A stretch of 64,000 nucleotides of DNA from Flavobacterium profundi (GTDB taxonomy: Bacteria; Bacteroidota; Bacteroidia; Flavobacteriales; Flavobacteriaceae). The notes under the pieces are model-generated. The model was not told where the DNA came from, did no database searches, and saw only the letters and a program-made list of their open reading frames with translations. Positions 36,926 through 44,342 of the stretch are shown piece after piece (position 1 is the stretch's first letter; each line of letters begins with the position of its first letter). The stretch is taken from positions 62,001 to 126,000 of the forward strand of contig NZ_VDCZ01000013.1 in the NCBI RefSeq assembly GCF_006491645.1, in the 5' to 3' direction. The translations under genes were made by a program, and so were the position numbers.

Positions 36926-39049
36926 ATGAACCAAATCCAATTTGTAAAAGCGGTTGTAAAAACCGCTGATAAAAATATTGAAGCTACCTTAAAATTACTT
37001 TCTGAAGATTGTACCATTCCTTTTATTTCACGTTATCGAAAGGATCAAACTGGAAATTTAGATGAGGTAGAAATTGAGACAATAGCGAAATTATCCAAAC
37101 AGTTTGATGAAATTGTGAAACGTAAAGAAGCGATTCTAAAAACTATTGAAGAGCAAGGCCAACTTACTTCAGAACTGAAATCTAAAATTCAGAATAGCTT
37201 TGATTTACAAGAAATTGAAGATTTGTATTTGCCTTATAAGAAGAAAAAGAAAACCAAAGCTGATGTAGCAAGAGAAAACGGGTTAGAACCTTTGGCTAAA
37301 ATTATTATGGCACAAAATAATGATGAAATTGAATTTGAAGCCTCGAAATACCTTTCTAAGAATGTATCTAATGAAGATGAAGCTTTACAAGGCGCAAGAG
37401 ATATAATTGCCGAATGGATTAATGAAAATATGTTCATCCGAAAAAATTTACGTCGTTTGTTCCAAAGAAAAGCAGTCATTACTACCAAAGTGGTTAAAAA
37501 GAAAGCGGAAGAAGAAGAAGCTCAAAAATTTCAACAGTATTTTGACTGGAGCGAAGCTATTTCAAAAGCACCTTCACATCGTTTATTAGCCATGCTTCGT
37601 GCCGAAAAAGAAGGTTTTATCAAATTAAAAGTAGAATTAGAAAATGATGAAGCCATTGATTTTATTGAAGAAAATATTTTAAAAGGTAAAAACGAGAGCA
37701 CTTCACAAGTTAAAACAGCTATAAAAGATAGTTATAAACGTTTATTAGAACCTGCTATATCAAATGAAACATTGCAAGAAGCTAAAGCGAAAGCAGACGA
37801 AAAAGCAATTGAAGTATTTGCAGGAAATTTAAGTCAGTTATTACTAGCTCCTCCTCTTGGTGAAAAACGCATTATGGCAATCGATCCGGGCTATAGAAGT
37901 GGTTGTAAAGTAGTTTGTTTGGATGAAAAAGGCGATTTGTTATACAATGAAACGATTTATCCACATCCACCTCAAAATGAAAATGCGATGGCGATGAAAA
38001 AGGTGCGCTCTATGGTAAATGCCTATAATATAGAAGCCATTTCTATTGGAAATGGAACAGCAAGCAGAGAAACGGAATTTTTTATCAAAAAAATAGCTTT
38101 TGATAAACCGGTTCAAGTATTTGTAGTTTCAGAAGCGGGTGCATCTGTCTATTCTGCTTCTAAAATTGCTCGTGATGAGTTTCCAACGTATGATGTTACG
38201 GTACGAGGTTCTGTCTCCATAGGAAGAAGATTAAGCGATCCATTAGCGGAATTAGTAAAAATAGATGCGAAATCAATTGGGGTTGGTCAGTACCAGCATG
38301 ATGTCGATCAAACCAAGTTGAAAGAAGAATTAGATACCGTTGTGGTTCGATGCGTAAACTCTGTTGGAATAAATATAAACACTGCGAGCAAGTCATTGTT
38401 AAGTTATGTTTCCGGAATAGGTGAAAAAATGGCTGAAAATATTGTGGCTTACCGATCTGAAAATGGCCCTTTTGAAGACCGAAAACAACTTAAAAAAGTA
38501 CCAAGATTAGGTGATAAAGCCTACCAACAAGCAGCTGCTTTTATTCGAATTAAAGAAGGAATAAATCCATTAGACAATTCTGCGGTACATCCAGAAGCAT
38601 ATAAAATAGTAGAAAAAATGGCAAAGGATTTAAAAATTTCAGTGAACGAATTAATTGCCAATAAAGAAAAGATCAGTCAAATTAAATTGGAAAATTATAT
38701 TTCAGATGAAATAGGAATTTTAGGTTTAAAAGACATTGTTAAAGAATTAGAAAAACCAGGTTTAGACCCTCGAAAAGCAGCTAAAGTTTTTGAATTTGAT
38801 CCCAATGTTAAATCAATTCACGATTTAAGAGCGGGTATGATTTTACCAGGCATTGTAAATAACATTACTGCTTTTGGTTGCTTTGTTGATGTAGGTATCA
38901 AAGAAAGTGGTTTGGTTCATATTTCGCAACTTAAAGAAGGCTATGTTTCCGATGTGAATGAAGTTGTTAAATTACACCAACATGTACAAGTAAAAGTAGT
39001 TGATGTGGATGAAGCGAGAAAGAGAATTCAGTTAACGATGATATTGTAA
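36926..39049 (+). CDS. tex: Tex-family RNA-binding transcription accessory protein
   Basis: 707 residues from the ATG at 36926; a TTG three codons earlier is possible but atypical. In order: N-terminal helical Tex region, YqgF/RNase-H-like domain (IMAIDPGYRSGCKVVCLDE, about residue 310), helix-hairpin-helix pair (SVGININTASKSLLSYVSGIG) and a C-terminal S1 domain (GIVNNITAFGCFVDVG...SGLVHISQL) that binds nucleic acid. Tex is a conserved, mostly non-essential factor linked to transcription and RNA handling. The 3' end is unusual: the last ~58 coding bases plus terminator recur at 43002-43117 on the far side of the restriction-modification genes. Confidence 0.93.
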   Translation: MNQIQFVKAVVKTADKNIEATLKLLSEDCTIPFISRYRKDQTGNLDEVEIETIAKLSKQFDEIVKRKEAILKTIEEQGQLTSELKSKIQNSFDLQEIEDLYLPYKKKKKTKADVARENGLEPLAKIIMAQNNDEIEFEASKYLSKNVSNEDEALQGARDIIAEWINENMFIRKNLRRLFQRKAVITTKVVKKKAEEEEAQKFQQYFDWSEAISKAPSHRLLAMLRAEKEGFIKLKVELENDEAIDFIEENILKGKNESTSQVKTAIKDSYKRLLEPAISNETLQEAKAKADEKAIEVFAGNLSQLLLAPPLGEKRIMAIDPGYRSGCKVVCLDEKGDLLYNETIYPHPPQNENAMAMKKVRSMVNAYNIEAISIGNGTASRETEFFIKKIAFDKPVQVFVVSEAGASVYSASKIARDEFPTYDVTVRGSVSIGRRLSDPLAELVKIDAKSIGVGQYQHDVDQTKLKEELDTVVVRCVNSVGININTASKSLLSYVSGIGEKMAENIVAYRSENGPFEDRKQLKKVPRLGDKAYQQAAAFIRIKEGINPLDNSAVHPEAYKIVEKMAKDLKISVNELIANKEKISQIKLENYISDEIGILGLKDIVKELEKPGLDPRKAAKVFEFDPNVKSIHDLRAGMILPGIVNNITAFGCFVDVGIKESGLVHISQLKEGYVSDVNEVVKLHQHVQVKVVDVDEARKRIQLTMIL

Positions 39050-39051
39050 AA
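38991..39051. repeat. Direct repeat, copy A: 3' end of tex
   Basis: 61 bp covering the last codons of tex, with 57 of 61 bases identical to copy B at 43002-43062, 4011 bp away. The similarity continues as a related hairpin (39062-39122). Copies A and B flank the restriction-modification genes. Confidence 0.92.
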
Positions 39052-39061
39052 AATTAAATCA

Positions 39062-39122
39062 AAAATCACAAATTCCAAGATACTTCGACAAACTTAGTTT
39101 GACAATTGGAATTTGGGATTTT
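39062..39122. terminator. Terminator between tex and the nuclease gene
   Basis: CAAATTCCAA (39069-39078) pairs perfectly with TTGGAATTTG (39106-39115). Outer AAAATC/GATTTT pairs extend it after one mismatch. It ends tex on the plus strand and abuts the stop codon of the minus-strand nuclease gene. A relative with the same AAACTTAGTTT in its loop lies at 43066-43117. Confidence 0.75.
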
Positions 39123-39843
39123 AATTTAAAATCATCCAATAATGATTTAAATTGATTTTGTCTAAGGTAATTCTAGAATGTGCAGAAAGATACTTGGTTA
39201 TTTTTTCATTTTCACAAATAAAATTTAGGTCTATTTTTAATTTATCTTCTTCAAACCAAGAAATATCAGGATTTGTACTTTGTTGCAGTTGTTCGTTAAT
39301 CCATTCATTAACTTTTGCATACCAATGACTTGAATTTTCTCCTTGTATATACCCAATCATAATAGCTAGATTATTAGAAATTTCTTGAGAATGAACTTCT
39401 TTTTTGAAACGTTCAATTCCCCCTAAATTTCCTTCGACATATTCTTTTTCTCTTTTACTTCCAGGAGTTGGAAGTCTTTTAGCTTCCATAACTACTATTT
39501 TTCCTAGATTTCCTTTTGTATTAGCAAGTATTACTCCTGTATCGTATGTTCTATGCCCTTTTCCAGTAGATTGATTACTGAATTGAAATTCATAATTATC
39601 CTGTTTTTCAAAAGTATAAGTATATTTCTTTTCATGGGTATTAAAAAACACACATAGGTTTTCTGTAATTTTGTTTTCACCTTCTATGGTATTAGGTAAA
39701 TTTTGAAGGATGCTACTATTTTTTAGATAATCAGGGAATAGGTTCAATTTTTGTTCTATAAAAAGTATTATTTCATTGACATAAGTATTGGTGTCAATGT
39801 TATTAAAAAATGGATTATTGTACCTATTAGAACCTTTTCGCAT
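39121..39843 (-). CDS. Predicted PD-(D/E)XK restriction endonuclease
   Basis: 240 residues, no signal peptide. I do not recognise the subfamily, but residues 101-122 (D101 in TYDTGV, then KIVVMEAKR with E120 and K122) give the D-x18-E-x-K pattern of the PD-(D/E)XK nuclease fold. A strand-loop-strand runs between them, as in many type II restriction enzymes. The start codon shares one base with the stop of the upstream methyltransferase (TAATG), so translation is coupled and the two act together. Substrate site unknown. The stop codon overlaps the last bases of the tex terminator hairpin. The pair with a DNA methyltransferase makes restriction the most economical reading. Confidence 0.65.
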   Translation of the reverse strand: MRKGSNRYNNPFFNNIDTNTYVNEIILFIEQKLNLFPDYLKNSSILQNLPNTIEGENKITENLCVFFNTHEKKYTYTFEKQDNYEFQFSNQSTGKGHRTYDTGVILANTKGNLGKIVVMEAKRLPTPGSKREKEYVEGNLGGIERFKKEVHSQEISNNLAIMIGYIQGENSSHWYAKVNEWINEQLQQSTNPDISWFEEDKLKIDLNFICENEKITKYLSAHSRITLDKINLNHYWMILN

Positions 39844-42800
39844 TAATATCCATTTTTTATCATATCCTCAAAAACATCGTCAGCATCTCTCAATGCTATA
39901 GATTTTAACCAATATCTAAGATTTTTTGGTTTTATCAAAAAGATAGAATTTGGTCGATAAATACGCATTACTCTTTTTGTAATTGAATTAGTTGAAAATT
40001 CGTTAATTATTAAATTATTTATATCAAATGCATTTTCAAATATTCCTTCGTATTTAATGTTTTCGCCATATTCGAACTCTAAAGCATAAAATGTTTTACC
40101 ATAATAGATTTTCTTTAAAACCTGTTCTTTAGAATCTTTTTTGTAAATAGAATTAAATGATTGATTAAATATATCTGCAAAAGCTAATAGATTGTCATTA
40201 GATGATTCATTTTTATTTATAACGGCTTTTTCACCTTCATACCAAGAAGGGTAGATATAGTCTAAAACGTCATTCATTATAATTTTTTCCGAAAAAGAAA
40301 GATAAATTTCATCTCCTTCTAATGGAATAGTCCAATTATTTATATCAGCTTTTTGAATTACGGAAGAAGAACCTAAGAAAAATTGCGAACAGGTTGCTAA
40401 TGTTTTTAAAGCATTTATTTTTTCATTTTTTTGTAAAATATGATATATATTTTTTGCTATTTCTAAACCATTTTCAATCTCAGAAAAGGAAATCCCTACA
40501 ATTCTAGAATCATAGGCAATATTATTTTTATGCAATCTAACAAATGATTTAGATTTTGTAATTTGCTCTTTAATTGTAATTATTGGACCCAAAAAAGCTT
40601 CTTCTTTTGGCACGTAATAGAATTTAGTTTTATCAGAAAGATTTTGATAGTCAAGAACATCAAAATTTTTAGCTGTTAATATGTCTTTATTAGTAACATA
40701 TTGACATTCTTTATTTTTACCATCTTTTTCTCCTTGTGGAGTTCCTATCATAAACCCTTCAGTATATTTTTCTTTATCTATATTTAAATAATTAAAAATA
40801 TAATCCTCTAAATTTGTTTGAAAATGTGTTTTTTTATTTAATTTATTTATTAAATGATTTAATCGATTTCCACCTAATAAATTACATCTCCAAATAGTAT
40901 TGTCATTTAAAACAATTTCTTTTGGAATATCATAAAAATCATAGTAATCAAATTCAAATGATAATCCATCTTTGGTGTTTTTTAATAATCTTGAAACAAT
41001 ATGATTTGTATTATACTCTTCAACAAATTCTTTTTTATAAAAAACAGCACAAGATTCTACTGAGGTACTTTTACTTTTTTTTGGTTTTCCTTTACTGTCT
41101 AAAACAGGTTTTTGATTTTCGTCCAAAATTTCACGACTTTTCGATTTGAATAAATCATTTTTTAATAAAGTAAAATCAATTATCTGATGAACGTAAAATT
41201 GATTAAATAATGAATTTCTGAACTCTTTTGCACCAGAATTATATAATAAAGAAGTGGATTTTTGTATGAAACACAATTCACCTTGATTTCTTAGAAGTAA
41301 ACTACTTGCTTCTAAAAACATTAGAGCTAGTTGATTATCAGGTATTTTAACAGAGAATTCAAAGTTGATATTTTCTTTTAATTTTTTTGTAATTGTAGAA
41401 TATTCCTTAATCTTTTTATCTTCTTTTAAAGATTGAAATGGTGGGTTACCAATTATTAAATCTAGGCTATTATGAAAATCTTTATTTTCAATTAAAAAAT
41501 CAAAAAAATCTTTGTTGTAGATATTAATATTTTGTAAATCTTTAAAGATCTTATCTTCATTCCAAGTCCATAATTCTTTATTAGGAACTAATTGACATAA
41601 AGCTAATTGAAGACTGAATTTAGTTAGTTTAACTGAAGTAGGATGTAAATCAACACCAAAAACATTATCAGATAAAATTTTCTTAACGATTTTTAAGTTA
41701 GGAGTTGCTAATTCTCCTGTTTTTTTATTTCTGTTTTTTACTCTCCAGCGTTGTACTAATCGTTTGAAAGCTGTTGTAATAAATATTCCACTTCCACAAC
41801 TCACATCAGCCAATCTAACATTATATATTAAATCTTCTTCTTTGTTAGATAAAGGTAAACATTCATCAATTAGCAAATTAACCAAATGGCTTGGAGTATA
41901 GACCGTTCCTGAATTTTCCTTGTCTTTAGGAATAAATTCTTCATAAAAATTACTGATTAATTCAATAGGAATATGCTTAAAAGAATACATTTTCCATATA
42001 TAGAGAGTTGTATTACTTCCAAATTTTCCTTCTAGACAAAGTGCCAGTGATGTTAAATTTAATTTATTTAAAAGATTTTTTCTTTCACTGTCGATAAAAA
42101 ATACATTTCCATTAAAATGGAAATCGAGTTTATCTAAAAGAATACTTAATTTATTTTCCTCTAAGATTTTGTTTAATGAATCAGGAAGTTTATTTTTTCT
42201 ATAAAATTCTTGAGCATCTTCTAATCCATTTTCTTCTAGATATTTAACCAGAATACATTTAAACAATATTTCATCTGCAAAATCATTTGCATCTTTAGGA
42301 TTGTTTTTGAAATTATTATCACTTTGAAAAACAATATGAAAGCTTTTTCTAATTAAAGATAATGATTTGACAAGTTCTTCATAAGCTGAGGTATTGTTTC
42401 TAAAATGTTTAGAAGCTTCTTTAGACTCCCAAAATTCACCACTATTTAATTTTTTTGCATTAAAATATTTTGATAAAATATTTAGCTCATTTTCTAATGA
42501 GTATGATCTTTCAATTACACATTCATCATTAGTAATAGTGTTTTCATTTTCTATCTTGACTGGTTTTCTTGTATCGTAAAGAGTGATGTTGATTTTATCA
42601 ATTATTGCTATTAATGCAACTTGACTACTGCTGTAAACATTCCTATGAATTTCAGCAATTTTACTTTTGTCGTATTTAGAATTTTGATTATCATAAAAAT
42701 AAACTTGAGCTACACAATCTCTATTATCGTCATAATATTTAAAATAGACTGCATCTGCTTCTAAAACGGATGCATATTCAAGAGCAATAGTATGTTTTGG

Positions 42801-42932
42801 TCGAAGATTAGATGGGGGATTTTTAGTAAAAATAATTTCTGGATAATTATTTTCAATATATAAATCAGAACTAAAAAAATCTAGTTTTCTTAGAACATCT
42901 ACCATTAAACGATTTTCTTCTATATTTACCAC
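39843..42932 (-). CDS. N6-adenine DNA methyltransferase of a restriction-modification system (Eco57I/type IIG-like)
   Basis: 1029 residues from GTG at 42932. An ATG at 42905 (MVDVLRKLDFF) would give 1020; the nine extra residues look coding, so the longer form is listed but the start is unresolved. Motif I is LADVSCGSGIFITTAF (from about residue 376), the acidic strand is NVFGVDLHPTSVKL and motif IV is IIGNPPFQS (NPPF at 496-499). These mark a gamma-type N6-adenine methyltransferase. YTPSHLVNLLIDECLP is the usual block before motif I. Residues about 650-950 should hold target recognition. Residues 1-180 (ALEYASVLEADAVYF) resemble the N-terminal domain of type IIG enzymes, but I cannot point to sure nuclease residues. 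The next gene encodes a separate nuclease. Confidence 0.8.
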   Translation of the reverse strand: MVNIEENRLMVDVLRKLDFFSSDLYIENNYPEIIFTKNPPSNLRPKHTIALEYASVLEADAVYFKYYDDNRDCVAQVYFYDNQNSKYDKSKIAEIHRNVYSSSQVALIAIIDKINITLYDTRKPVKIENENTITNDECVIERSYSLENELNILSKYFNAKKLNSGEFWESKEASKHFRNNTSAYEELVKSLSLIRKSFHIVFQSDNNFKNNPKDANDFADEILFKCILVKYLEENGLEDAQEFYRKNKLPDSLNKILEENKLSILLDKLDFHFNGNVFFIDSERKNLLNKLNLTSLALCLEGKFGSNTTLYIWKMYSFKHIPIELISNFYEEFIPKDKENSGTVYTPSHLVNLLIDECLPLSNKEEDLIYNVRLADVSCGSGIFITTAFKRLVQRWRVKNRNKKTGELATPNLKIVKKILSDNVFGVDLHPTSVKLTKFSLQLALCQLVPNKELWTWNEDKIFKDLQNINIYNKDFFDFLIENKDFHNSLDLIIGNPPFQSLKEDKKIKEYSTITKKLKENINFEFSVKIPDNQLALMFLEASSLLLRNQGELCFIQKSTSLLYNSGAKEFRNSLFNQFYVHQIIDFTLLKNDLFKSKSREILDENQKPVLDSKGKPKKSKSTSVESCAVFYKKEFVEEYNTNHIVSRLLKNTKDGLSFEFDYYDFYDIPKEIVLNDNTIWRCNLLGGNRLNHLINKLNKKTHFQTNLEDYIFNYLNIDKEKYTEGFMIGTPQGEKDGKNKECQYVTNKDILTAKNFDVLDYQNLSDKTKFYYVPKEEAFLGPIITIKEQITKSKSFVRLHKNNIAYDSRIVGISFSEIENGLEIAKNIYHILQKNEKINALKTLATCSQFFLGSSSVIQKADINNWTIPLEGDEIYLSFSEKIIMNDVLDYIYPSWYEGEKAVINKNESSNDNLLAFADIFNQSFNSIYKKDSKEQVLKKIYYGKTFYALEFEYGENIKYEGIFENAFDINNLIINEFSTNSITKRVMRIYRPNSIFLIKPKNLRYWLKSIALRDADDVFEDMIKNGY

Positions 42933-42936
42933 TTTA

Positions 42937-42944
42937 CAAAAATA
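42937..42944 (-). promoter_or_regulatory. Possible -7 box of the restriction-modification pair
   Basis: TATTTTTG on the minus strand (TAnnTTTG), 4 bp before the GTG at 42932 or 31 bp before the ATG at 42905. The position fits the ATG better unless the message is leaderless. Confidence 0.4.
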
Positions 42945-43001
42945 ATTTATTGTTATAAAAAAAACTAATTAAGTATAAATATTAATTAACAAAAAGCTAA
43001 T

Positions 43002-43062
43002 TAAAAGCAGTTGATGTGGATGAAGTCAGAAAGAGAATTCAGTTAACGATGATACTGTAAAA
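43002..43062. repeat. Direct repeat, copy B: displaced 3' end of a tex gene
   Basis: 61 bp, 57 identical to the end of tex (38991-39051). It keeps a tex-like frame with stop, encoding KAVDVDEVRKRIQLTMIL against KVVDVDEARKRIQLTMIL in tex. Of the four differences, three bases cause two residue changes (V to A, A to V) and one is silent. The rest of the gene is absent, so it is a remnant. Confidence 0.92.
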
Positions 43063-43065
43063 TAA

Positions 43066-43117
43066 AAAAATCCAAATTCCGATTTTAAACTTAGTTTAAG
43101 TTGGAATTTGGATTTTT
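43066..43117. terminator. Terminator hairpin belonging to the displaced tex end; also serves tatA
   Basis: Perfect 15-bp arms (43066-43080 and 43103-43117, AAAAATCCAAATTCC and complement) around a 22-nt loop that contains AAACTTAGTTT, as in the tex terminator. It lies 22 bp beyond the minus-strand tatA stop. Confidence 0.85.
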
Positions 43118-43138
43118 AGTATAAGAAATTTAGTAGAC

Positions 43139-43339
43139 TTATTCTTTCGTATCGTCTTCTTTTTTAGTCAATTTTTGGTCTTCTTCTTTCATAGCGTTTT
43201 TAAATTCTTTCACACCACCACCAAGACCTTTCATTAATTCTGGAATTTTTTTACCACCAAATAACAAAAGTACAATAACGACTACTAGTATTATTTGTGG
43301 GGTTCCTACAACACCTAAAAAAATTGTTAATGCATTCAT
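43139..43339 (-). CDS. tatA: Twin-arginine translocase subunit TatA
   Basis: 66 residues. One N-terminal membrane helix (PQIILVVVIVLLLFGGKKIPEL) is followed by an amphipathic helix (GLGGGVKEFKNAM) and a charged tail: the TatA/TatE layout. TatA multimers form the pore through which folded proteins with RR signal peptides cross the inner membrane. Phe-Gly at the helix hinge (LFGGKKIPEL) is the conserved FG motif. No tatC is adjacent. Its -7 box is at 43361-43368. It is the first gene beyond the tex remnant and was probably the original right-hand neighbour of tex. Confidence 0.92.
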   Translation of the reverse strand: MNALTIFLGVVGTPQIILVVVIVLLLFGGKKIPELMKGLGGGVKEFKNAMKEEDQKLTKKEDDTKE

Positions 43340-43360
43340 GATTTCAAATAATTAAAGGTA

Positions 43361-43368
43361 CAAAGATA
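43361..43368 (-). promoter_or_regulatory. -7 box of tatA
   Basis: TATCTTTG on the minus strand, 21 bp before the ATG at 43339; no clear -33 TTG. Confidence 0.5.
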
Positions 43369-43440
43369 ACAAGAAAATGATAAACCTATATTTTTTAACT
43401 AATAATTATACTGTTTTTCCTAAAAAACCGTTGTAATTAG

Positions 43441-43448
43441 TATATTTG
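43441..43448 (+). promoter_or_regulatory. -7 box of the LytM-like gene
   Basis: TATATTTG, 22 bp before the ATG at 43471, divergent from the tatA promoter. Confidence 0.5.
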
Positions 43449-43470
43449 TGAGTCTATAATTGAAAGTGAA

Positions 43471-44340
43471 ATGACTAAAAAAAGAAAAAAAAGGCAGATA
43501 CTTTTAAAGAAGCTTTTCAACAAGAGACGATTAGTTATTCTTAATGAGGATACTTTTGAAGAAACGTTCTCATTAAAATTAAATCTAATGAATGTTTTCG
43601 TTGTTGTAACACTTTCAGCCATTTTTTTAATCGGAATTACCACTTACATTATTGCTTTTACTCCTTTAAGGGAATACATTCCTGGATATGCTTCCACGCA
43701 GTTGAAAAAAGATGCGATGAATTTAGCTATCAAATCCGATTCCCTTCAAAAATCAGTTGAAATAAATAACCTCTATATTTCCTCAATTAAAAAAGTATTG
43801 ACTGGAGATTTAGAATACGCTAAATTAAATAAAGATTCCTTAATTGCTTCTGAAAAACAAACGATTGACGAAAGTGTTTTAGCCACTAAAGAAGTTGAAA
43901 AAGAACTAAGAAACAAGGTTATTCAAGAAGATAAATACAATGTTTTCGAAAATGCTAAACCTAAAGTAAACTTCGTCTTGTTTTCACCAGCAGAAGGAAC
44001 CATTATTGAAAACTATAATGCTAAAAATAACTTTTTAGCCGTTAAAATTGCTTTAGCAAACAATACCCCTATAAAAGCGGTAGCTTCTGGAACTATAATT
44101 TTTTCTGAATGGACTCCTTCTTATGGATATGTGGTTATTATAGAACATCAAGAAGGTATTTTATCTGTTTATAAAAATGCAGCGGCCGCTACAAAAAAAC
44201 AAGGTGATACTGTAAAATCTGGAGAAGTTATTGCTTTAGCCGGAAATTTAGCTACAACAGATGAAAATAGTACCTTACGCTTTGAACTATGGAAAGATGG
44301 TTTTCCAATAAATCCTACTCAGTTTATTAACTTTCAATAA
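43471..44340 (+). CDS. M23/LytM-domain envelope protein with degenerate active site
   Basis: 289 residues. A basic N-terminus and one membrane helix (about residues 35-57, NVFVVVTLSAIFLIGITTYI) place the rest in the periplasm. A short coiled coil (about 75-145) is followed by a LytM fold: TPIKAVASGTIIFSEW, YGYVVIIEHQEGILSVYKN and GDTVKSGEVIALAGN. In active M23 endopeptidases the zinc ligands are HxxxD before this block and HxH after it. Here the first region (AKNNFLAVKIALANN) has neither, and the last reads TLRFEL instead of HLHFE. It is therefore probably a non-catalytic regulator like EnvC or NlpD. The GH3-type gene follows after 2 bp. Confidence 0.8.
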   Translation: MTKKRKKRQILLKKLFNKRRLVILNEDTFEETFSLKLNLMNVFVVVTLSAIFLIGITTYIIAFTPLREYIPGYASTQLKKDAMNLAIKSDSLQKSVEINNLYISSIKKVLTGDLEYAKLNKDSLIASEKQTIDESVLATKEVEKELRNKVIQEDKYNVFENAKPKVNFVLFSPAEGTIIENYNAKNNFLAVKIALANNTPIKAVASGTIIFSEWTPSYGYVVIIEHQEGILSVYKNAAAATKKQGDTVKSGEVIALAGNLATTDENSTLRFELWKDGFPINPTQFINFQ

Positions 44341-44342
44341 AT

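Noticed and set aside
39121..42932. BREX or DISARM defence system
   Set aside because: Only a methyltransferase and a small nuclease-like protein are present; the other core genes of those systems are missing.
38991..43062. IS element or transposon bounded by the direct repeats
   Set aside because: No transposase or terminal inverted repeats; the repeats are a gene end with its terminator, far longer than usual IS target duplications.
43437..43643. 68-residue minus-strand ORF next to tatA
   Set aside because: Antisense to the start of the LytM-like gene and over its promoter; no family features.
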